The notes beneath the pieces were generated by a model. That model had not been told where the DNA came from, did no database searches, and saw only the letters and a list, made by a program, of their open reading frames with translations. Below are positions 8,088-13,967 of a stretch of 40,693 bases of DNA, in pieces. The stretch is taken from contig CALCEK010000043.1 of NCBI GenBank assembly GCA_937900125.1, positions 1 through 40,693 of the forward strand, written 5' to 3'. The position numbers were made by a program, and so were the translations under genes. Each line of letters opens with the position of its first letter. Position 1 is the first letter of the stretch. Source of the DNA: an uncultured Treponema sp. (GTDB lineage Bacteria; Spirochaetota; Spirochaetia; Treponematales; Treponemataceae).

Positions 8088-8821
8088 TTTGATTCCTCCG
8101 ATTTTGCCTTGTAAAAAAATTCCTTGTTTTCTCCCAACATTCCAGGCACTGCTCCTTGCCTGATGAGCGGTTCGCGCTCTGGATGCGAAAGTACCCATTT
8201 GTTTTTTTGCAAAAGCAATTTTCCTTCTGCGGTACAAAAATCTTCTTTTGCTTTTTGCTCAAGCGGAGTGTTTGTGCCACGTGGCAAAATTACAATGTTT
8301 TTAAATCCAGAATCTTGTGTGCGGCAAGGGCTAAGATGCAATGTGGTCTGATAAAGTTCAACGGCGGTGTTAACGGGAACAAAAAATATTTGTGCCAATT
8401 TTGAATCATAAGTTGGAAAAGAAAAATTTTTCTCCGAAAAATCAATATCCCAAACGTGTCCTAAAACAAGCACAAAATCTGTAACGGCAACATTTATTTC
8501 GCTTCCTTTGTGAAATTCAAATCCGTTGTACGTTGAATTTTTTCCATTGCAATATCCAACTTGAATTTCCATTCCGCCGTAAATTTCATTTTTGATTTTT
8601 TCCGTGATTGCAAATTTTTCCAAATCCGAATCAGAAGGAACATAAATATTTCCCGCGTATGGAATTTCGGTTTGGGATTCCATAAAATCGATGCTTTTAG
8701 AAAAATCGAATCCGCGCACAATTTTTCCGTAAGACAAAAATTCAGAATCTTCTACAGAAAAAATTTTTACATCATTTAAGAGTCGCAAATTTTCCAAAAG
8801 GGATTCTTGTTTTTTTTCCAC
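8084..8821 (-). CDS. DUF4867 protein of a sulfo-TAL operon
   Basis: The 245-residue product resembles DUF4867 proteins, which I recall travelling with transaldolase-type sulfoglycolysis clusters. Seen features include YAGNIYVPSD, QVGYCNGKN, YNGFEFHKGSEINVAVTD, LGHVWDI, then FFVPVNTAVELYQTTLHLSP and RGTN. The pattern is beta-rich with spaced His and Glu (HKGSE, LHLSP), suggesting a cupin-like metal pocket. It starts with GTG at 8821, with GCGAGG upstream, right after the dehydrogenase stop. Its role is not firmly known to me: it may be a sugar isomerase or epimerase, or an accessory. If it is the SQ isomerase, then the COG2407 neighbour needs another substrate. Confidence 0.7.
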   Translation of the reverse strand: MEKKQESLLENLRLLNDVKIFSVEDSEFLSYGKIVRGFDFSKSIDFMESQTEIPYAGNIYVPSDSDLEKFAITEKIKNEIYGGMEIQVGYCNGKNSTYNGFEFHKGSEINVAVTDFVLVLGHVWDIDFSEKNFSFPTYDSKLAQIFFVPVNTAVELYQTTLHLSPCRTQDSGFKNIVILPRGTNTPLEQKAKEDFCTAEGKLLLQKNKWVLSHPEREPLIRQGAVPGMLGENKEFFYKAKSEESK

Positions 8822-8823
8822 AA

Positions 8824-9684
8824 TTATGCCTCGCCATTTACAATGGTAAAGGTTGCACTAAAATCTTTTTTGCCCAAGCCTTTTTCTAAAGCCGCATTGT
8901 AAACTTGACTCACGGCTTTTTCGCCCAAAAGATTTAAATTTTTTTGCGCAGCCAAATCAAGCGCGAGTCCAACATCCTTTGCCATATTTTCAACAGAAAA
9001 CGCAGTTGTAAAATCACGCGAGCTAATAACTTCTTTTTTGCTATCCAAATAAAAATTTTGCGCCCCGCCATAAGAAATCGCCTTTGCAAAAGTTTCCACG
9101 CTAATTCCGTGAGCACCCGCCAAAGCAAGAGTTTCATTTACTCCATTTTGAATTTGCGAAACCAATGCGTTGTGGCAGATTTTCATAACAAGTCCGCTTC
9201 CATTTTCTCCCATGCGAATTACGTTTTCGCCCATGTAATGCAAAATCGGCAAAATCTTTTGGAACAATTCTTCGCTTGCACCAACGTAAATTCCAAGTTT
9301 TCCTAAAAGGGCGGCAGGCCGAGATTTTACAACTGGAGCGTCAGCAAAATCCGCACCAGCGTTTTTAACTTTTTGAGCCAATTCCACAGAAACACTTGGC
9401 GAAATTGTACTCATATCGATGCAAATTTTTTGCGGTGTTAAAAATGGCAAAATTGTGTTATACACAAAAGCCGAATGTTCAGACTTTGGAACCATCGTGA
9501 TTATAATGTCTGCATTTTGCGCAACATCAATTTCATTTTTGCAAGCAATAGCACCTTTTTTTACCAAAGCCTGAATATTTTCCTCGTGATGGTCGTAACA
9601 AAAAACTTCTTCGCTATGCTTTGCCACAATGTTTTCGCACATTGCGCTTCCCATTATTCCCAAACCAATAAATCCAATTTTCAT
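8824..9684 (-). CDS. Beta-hydroxyacid dehydrogenase family, likely 3-sulfolactaldehyde reductase
   Basis: The 286-residue protein has an N-terminal Rossmann motif GFIGLGIMGSAM and a catalytic-type lysine at 168 in GSGLVMKICHNALV. This is the 3-hydroxyisobutyrate dehydrogenase family, which contains YihU, the NADH-dependent sulfolactaldehyde reductase. The substrate loop normally read as DAPVSGG is DAPVVKSRPAALLG (residues 115-128). Lys120, Ser121 and Arg122 sit near where YihU uses Arg123 to hold the sulfonate. The expected reaction is 3-sulfolactaldehyde to DHPS, regenerating NAD+. It follows the transaldolase by 12 nt with SD GCGAGGA. DHPS is exactly the substrate needed by the radical enzyme of this operon. 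Tartronate semialdehyde reductase is the main alternative. Confidence 0.8.
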   Translation of the reverse strand: MKIGFIGLGIMGSAMCENIVAKHSEEVFCYDHHEENIQALVKKGAIACKNEIDVAQNADIIITMVPKSEHSAFVYNTILPFLTPQKICIDMSTISPSVSVELAQKVKNAGADFADAPVVKSRPAALLGKLGIYVGASEELFQKILPILHYMGENVIRMGENGSGLVMKICHNALVSQIQNGVNETLALAGAHGISVETFAKAISYGGAQNFYLDSKKEVISSRDFTTAFSVENMAKDVGLALDLAAQKNLNLLGEKAVSQVYNAALEKGLGKKDFSATFTIVNGEA

Positions 9685-9696
9685 AAAATTCCTCGC

Positions 9697-10383
9697 CTAT
9701 TCTGACTTTGTGTTGTCCCACGCTTCGCAAAAAGTTTTTATGCCCTGAGTTGTGTATGCGTGATTCTGAGCTATTTTGTAAACCGCAAGTCCAGCCGTTA
9801 CAATGTCCGTGCCAGCTAAAGCGCAATCGACAATTTGTTTTGGGGAACGAACCGCCGCCGCAATGATTTGCGTTTTTCCGTAAAAGCCGTAATTTTTGTA
9901 AATGTCAACAATGTCTTGAATATATTTTTTGCAATCTTCGCCGTTGTCCTCTTTCCAGCCGATAAATGGCGAAACAAAAAGCGAACCATTTTTTGCGGGG
10001 AACAACGCTTGAGAAGCAGAAAACACCAAAGTTACATTTGTGCGGATTCCTTGTTTTTCCAAAGCACGAACGGCTTTTATGCCTTCTTCTGTTGCGGGAA
10101 TTTTGATTGCAAAATTTTCACTGTAAGAAGCAATTCTTTTTGCCTCTTCAACCATTTCTTTTGCATTTTCTAAGTGCGGGTTTATTTCTACAGAAACAGG
10201 AAATTTTTCTATGCCAGAAAGATTATTTTCCCTAATCCATTTTGCAATGTCCGAAATTGCAGCGACAAATGTTTTTCCACTTGCCATAATGTGTTTGGGA
10301 TTCGTGGTAACTCCATCGATTCCAAATGCGGTGTAAGCGTAATCAATTTCATCAAGTTTCGCGCTATCCAAAAAGAATTTCAT
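9697..10383 (-). CDS. sftT: TalC/FSA-type transaldolase, likely 6-deoxy-6-sulfofructose transaldolase
   Basis: The 228-residue protein is a short class I transaldolase. It has MKFFLDSA at the N-terminus, DGVTTNPKH, the Schiff-base lysine K94 in FAIKIPATEEG, then TNVTLVFSASQA. The phosphate or sulfonate loop reads FVSPFIGWKED, where ordinary FSA/TalC enzymes have PF(V/L)GR. The expected reaction moves glycerone from sulfofructose to glyceraldehyde 3-phosphate, giving 3-sulfolactaldehyde and fructose 6-phosphate. SD GGAGGG precedes the ATG at 10383, 22 nt after the activase gene. An ordinary transaldolase or fructose-6-phosphate aldolase is possible, but every neighbour fits sulfoglycolysis. 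Confidence 0.82.
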   Translation of the reverse strand: MKFFLDSAKLDEIDYAYTAFGIDGVTTNPKHIMASGKTFVAAISDIAKWIRENNLSGIEKFPVSVEINPHLENAKEMVEEAKRIASYSENFAIKIPATEEGIKAVRALEKQGIRTNVTLVFSASQALFPAKNGSLFVSPFIGWKEDNGEDCKKYIQDIVDIYKNYGFYGKTQIIAAAVRSPKQIVDCALAGTDIVTAGLAVYKIAQNHAYTTQGIKTFCEAWDNTKSE

Positions 10384-10405
10384 TTTTTCCCTCCAGAAAA
10401 AAATT

Positions 10406-11302
10406 TTAAAGTAAAGAGCTAACTGTTTTTTTCAAAGCTTCAAATCTTTTTTCGTCCAATTCAACATCGCCTAGCGGATATTCGCGACTAAGAGATGCGT
10501 ATTTTGGAAGTCCCAATCTATGATACCGCAAAAGTTCAAATTCTGTAATACCCAATTTGTGAATGTACCGCGCAATAGAAAGTAATTCTTGCCCATTATC
10601 ATTTACGCCTGGAATTACGGGAGTTCTAACTTTTATTTTTAAAGCGGGAAACTCTTTTCTTACTTTAGAAAGATTTTCCAAAATCACTTCATTTCCGATT
10701 CCTGTGTAAAACTCGTGCAAGCGACTGTCCCACAATTTTATGTCCATAAGCAAATAGTCAAGTTGCGATAACACAAGCTTAAAATCGTCCCATTTTGCAA
10801 GCCCCGTTGTTTCCATTGCGCGATGAATGTGGCGTTTTCCCGCTTCTAGCAAAAGGCTGTGGGCAAATTCTGCCTGAAGGAGAGGCTCGCCACCGCTCAA
10901 CGTAAGTCCGCCCCCAGAATTTGCGTAAAAAACGGAATCTTTTTGAACTTCTTCTAAAATTTGAAAAACAGTTTTTTCTTCACCAATAACGTGCAGGGCT
11001 TGGGCAGGACAAACTTTGTTGATTCTTTCTTTGTCCTTTATAGGAATGTTATGATTCCATTTTAAGCCGCCAGTCAAAAGTATACACTCAAATTCATCTC
11101 CAAGTTCGCGCTCACAATTTTTGCATCCAATACATTCTTTGTGATGCCACGCAAGCTCAAATCGGCGTAATTGACTTTCGGGATTCGCGCACCATTCGCA
11201 TCTAAGCGGGCAGCCCTTAAAAAAAACGACTGTCCGAATTCCAGGTCCATCGTGTACAGAAAAATGCTGAATGTTAAAAATTGTACCAACTTTTTCAGAC
11301 AC
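10406..11302 (-). CDS. hpsH: Glycyl radical enzyme activase (HpsH-like radical SAM)
   Basis: The 298-residue protein has the PFL-activase signature HFSVHDGPGIRTVVF and a radical SAM cluster motif at C31, C35 and C38 (CPLRCEWC). It also has SGGEPLLQ. It would install the glycyl radical on Gly809 of the adjacent enzyme using SAM and a reductant. The ferredoxin-like insert is reduced: Cys57, 60, 63, 73 and 98 are present, instead of the eight cysteines of most two-cluster activases. It starts with GTG at 11302. Its likely SD, AGGCGG, overlaps the stop codon of the lyase gene, so the pair is tightly coupled. Confidence 0.88.
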   Translation of the reverse strand: MSEKVGTIFNIQHFSVHDGPGIRTVVFFKGCPLRCEWCANPESQLRRFELAWHHKECIGCKNCERELGDEFECILLTGGLKWNHNIPIKDKERINKVCPAQALHVIGEEKTVFQILEEVQKDSVFYANSGGGLTLSGGEPLLQAEFAHSLLLEAGKRHIHRAMETTGLAKWDDFKLVLSQLDYLLMDIKLWDSRLHEFYTGIGNEVILENLSKVRKEFPALKIKVRTPVIPGVNDNGQELLSIARYIHKLGITEFELLRYHRLGLPKYASLSREYPLGDVELDEKRFEALKKTVSSLL

Positions 11303-11312
11303 AACAAACCGC

Positions 11313-13817
11313 CTAGATTGCGCTATGTTCTGTACGCAAAATTATGTCGTTTTGCAAATCGGGCGAAAGTTCCACAAAATACGCACTGTAACCTGCAACC
11401 CTAACCAAAAGACTGCGGTAATTTTCGGGTTCTTTTTGTGCCTTTAAAAGAGTTTGCTGATTTATTATGTTAAACTGCAAATGCCACAATTTTAAATCGC
11501 GCCAGCTTTTTATAAACGAAACAATTTTTGCGCTTCCTTCTGAGCCAGCAACTGTTGCAGGGCTAAATTTTATGTTTAAAAGCCGAGAAGCCCGATTGTT
11601 AAAGTCCGTATTTTTTGTTCGGAAATTTGAAAGCAAGACTGCGGTAGGACCGTGCGTATCAGAACCTTGCGATGCCGAAGAACCATCAGAAAGTGCCGTG
11701 CCTGCTTTGCGCCCGTTGGGTAAAGCTCCAACAACTTTTCCAAATGGAACATTTGCAGATTGCGACACATATCTTAAATCCATATTGATTCCAAGATATT
11801 TTGAATAATCATGGGCAAACATAACGGCAACGCGGTCAATTTCTTTTGCAATAGAATCGGCGTAAGAATCATCGTTTCCGTATGATGGTGAATGTAAAAG
11901 TCGCTGACGGATAAATTCTTCGCCAACAAAATCTTTGTCTAGCGCAGAAAGAACTTGTTCCCAAGAAAGCGTTTTGTCTTCAAAGATTGTCTTTTTTAAC
12001 GCTGCCAAAGAATCGCATGCCGTTCCCAAACCGATAAAGTCAAAAAAGCCAATGTCAATTCCGCCAGGAATTTTTTCTTGGTGAAGGTCAATTCCGTTTT
12101 CCATACAAAGTTGGTGTAAAGCAGAACCGAGCGGACTCGCAAAATGTAAAGGTCGCCGTTTATTTGCAATGTATTGTTGCTTAAATGCAATTTTTAAAAT
12201 ATAGCGTTCTTGTTCAAAAAAGGCATTTTTCAATTCGTCCCAAGTTTTAAAATTCCGAACATCGCCTGTTTCAATCGTTAAAAGTTCATCGCCGTATTTT
12301 TTCATCCGACCATTATTGAGTGTAAGCTCAACAACCGCGCCAAGATTCACAAATGGGCATGGCGTTGTAAAAGTATCCAAATTTGGCATACGGACTTCTG
12401 TGCAACCGCTAACAGCATAATCGTTTGCCGAAGCAAAATCCGCACCTTTGCTAACCAAAACCCGAATCACTTCTTCATCATTTATAAGTTTAGGGAATCC
12501 TGCGCCGTCCTTAATTGTTTCTGCAACTTCGTACAAATATTGTTCGGGCGAACCAGAATGAATGCGAGCGGCAAGGTCGGGATAATTCAGCGGGAACTCG
12601 CGTTTGTTTTCCAAAAGCAAATAAGTTAAATCGTTTGTAGCGTCATTTCCATCTTTATCCACACCACCGATTGTAACGGCTTCCCAATGCGCATAACCTT
12701 CATTAAATTTAACGCCAGCGGGACTCACATACAAATCTTGATACTGCGCCATTCCCAACCACATACACTGAAAAAGTTCTTTTGCCTTTTCGCGAGTTAG
12801 CCGTCCTTCGCGCAAATCATTTTCGTAATACTTCCACAAATATTGGTCCATTCTGCCGTTAGAAATTGTCGCACCCGTTTTTTGTTCAAGGCGGCTAAAC
12901 AACTGAATAAACCATTGACTTTGCAACGCCTCGTGAAAAGTTCGAGCGGGATAACGCGGAACTCTTTGGCAAATTTCTGCTAAAGTCAAAAGCTCTTGTT
13001 TGCGTTCTGGATTTTGTTCGGTCAAAGAAAGTTCTTTTGCCTTTTGCGCATGACGCTCTGCCCACAAAATAATTGCGTCAGAAACAATTATAATCGCTTG
13101 GTAAAATTGCGCTTTGTCAACGCTTTCTTGCGGATTCAAATCATCTAGGGAATCTAATTTTTGTTTTGCCTGATTCTTGATTGATTCAAAACCGCAGTCG
13201 ATTCCTTTTTTAAAATCGTGAACCCATTGCAACGCAGAACGCATTGAAGAAGTTTCGTTTACAATGTAGCGCGATGTAAACAAATCGGAAGGTTCATAAG
13301 TTAAGCGCAAAACATCGTCTGGCAAAGAATGAGATAAATCATCATAATAAGTTTTACCTTCCCAATAAGGCGCAATTTCGTTTTCTATAATTTGAATATC
13401 TTCTTGTGAAATTTCAAAAGGCGATTCTGAGCGATTTTTTGCCTGCTTTACAAATTGTCGCAAAAAACAACCGTCAAGTTCGGGGTAAACAAGCCCGTAT
13501 TTTCCGCTCCTGCCAACTCGTCCCGCCAAAAGTTGGTGTTCATCAATTGACACCTCGATTTTTTGCGCAATATGATAGAGTGCTTTTGCCCAACGCAACA
13601 CAAGAGATTCGCCCTCTGTCTCTTTAAAACTTTCCGTAAAGTATCTTGCCCGCTGAACATCAACCGCCGATTTTGAATCTTTAAAGCTATCATAAATTTT
13701 TTGAACACGCGATTTTTCTTGTCCTGGCAAAGTAAAAACAATTTGTCCGTTTGTAGACGCAATCCGTTCTTCCTGCGGCGAAAGTGTAGCGGTAAAAAAG
13801 GCTGTTTCGTTTGACAT
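11313..13817 (-). CDS. hpsG: Glycyl radical sulfonate C-S lyase, DHPS sulfolyase (HpsG) type
   Basis: This 834-residue glycyl radical enzyme has the thiyl cysteine C472 and Glu474 in SGCTEVRMP and the radical glycine G809 in RVAGYSAYF. As I recall, isethionate sulfolyase uses C468, E470 and G805 and binds sulfonate with R189, Q193, W374, R678 and F682. Adding 4 to each number gives R193, Q197, W378 and R682 here, all conserved, while F682 becomes Gln686. The diol-dehydratase Asp 14 residues after Cys is missing (Pro486). So it is most likely a C-S lyase, and the Phe-to-Gln change fits a larger substrate than isethionate, such as DHPS. Products would be hydroxyacetone and sulfite. The ATG at 13817 follows AGAGG and the operon promoter. 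HpfG dehydratase is the less likely alternative. Confidence 0.82.
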   Translation of the reverse strand: MSNETAFFTATLSPQEERIASTNGQIVFTLPGQEKSRVQKIYDSFKDSKSAVDVQRARYFTESFKETEGESLVLRWAKALYHIAQKIEVSIDEHQLLAGRVGRSGKYGLVYPELDGCFLRQFVKQAKNRSESPFEISQEDIQIIENEIAPYWEGKTYYDDLSHSLPDDVLRLTYEPSDLFTSRYIVNETSSMRSALQWVHDFKKGIDCGFESIKNQAKQKLDSLDDLNPQESVDKAQFYQAIIIVSDAIILWAERHAQKAKELSLTEQNPERKQELLTLAEICQRVPRYPARTFHEALQSQWFIQLFSRLEQKTGATISNGRMDQYLWKYYENDLREGRLTREKAKELFQCMWLGMAQYQDLYVSPAGVKFNEGYAHWEAVTIGGVDKDGNDATNDLTYLLLENKREFPLNYPDLAARIHSGSPEQYLYEVAETIKDGAGFPKLINDEEVIRVLVSKGADFASANDYAVSGCTEVRMPNLDTFTTPCPFVNLGAVVELTLNNGRMKKYGDELLTIETGDVRNFKTWDELKNAFFEQERYILKIAFKQQYIANKRRPLHFASPLGSALHQLCMENGIDLHQEKIPGGIDIGFFDFIGLGTACDSLAALKKTIFEDKTLSWEQVLSALDKDFVGEEFIRQRLLHSPSYGNDDSYADSIAKEIDRVAVMFAHDYSKYLGINMDLRYVSQSANVPFGKVVGALPNGRKAGTALSDGSSASQGSDTHGPTAVLLSNFRTKNTDFNNRASRLLNIKFSPATVAGSEGSAKIVSFIKSWRDLKLWHLQFNIINQQTLLKAQKEPENYRSLLVRVAGYSAYFVELSPDLQNDIILRTEHSAI

Positions 13818-13841
13818 ATAAAACCTCTATTTCCTAGTAGA

Positions 13842-13860
13842 ATACTATACTTTTAGTATA
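13842..13860 (-). promoter_or_regulatory. Palindromic operator candidate over the -10 of the SQ operon
   Basis: The sequence has nested inverted repeats: ATACTA (13842-13847) with TAGTAT (13854-13859), and TATAC (13846-13850) with GTATA (13856-13860). It covers the -10 hexamer and the predicted transcription start, a typical place for a repressor. No regulator gene is found in the operon. Confidence 0.55.
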
Positions 13861-13883
13861 AAAAAGATTCCTCTAGTTGTCAA
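13855..13883 (-). promoter_or_regulatory. Sigma-70 promoter of the SQ operon
   Basis: On the minus strand, -35 TTGACA lies at 13883-13878 and -10 TATACT at 13860-13855, separated by exactly 17 nt. The likely transcript starts near 13848, leaving a leader of about 30 nt with an AGAGG site before the lyase gene. It is one of the best promoters in the window. Confidence 0.75.
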
Positions 13884-13902
13884 TACTCGGTTTTTTAAGT
13901 AA

Positions 13903-13940
13903 AATGCCAAGCAATGTCGCCCGCCATATTGAGTGGCATT
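13903..13940 (-). terminator. Hairpin repeat between SulP and the SQ operon
   Basis: AATGCCA (13903-13909) pairs with TGGCATT (13934-13940), and an inner CAAT/ATTG pair extends the stem. On the minus strand it is followed by TTTTACTT. It lies about 28 nt after the SulP stop and could end that transcript before the SQ promoter. The sequence is related to the dispersed repeat near 20000-20060. Confidence 0.45.
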
Positions 13941-13967
13941 CCCCGCGAAATACCTACAATTTTTTTC

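Noticed and set aside
6711..8237. Longer isomerase frame starting at 8237
   Set aside because: The first 50 codons overlap DUF4867, and a GGAGG site sits just before the ATG at 8087.
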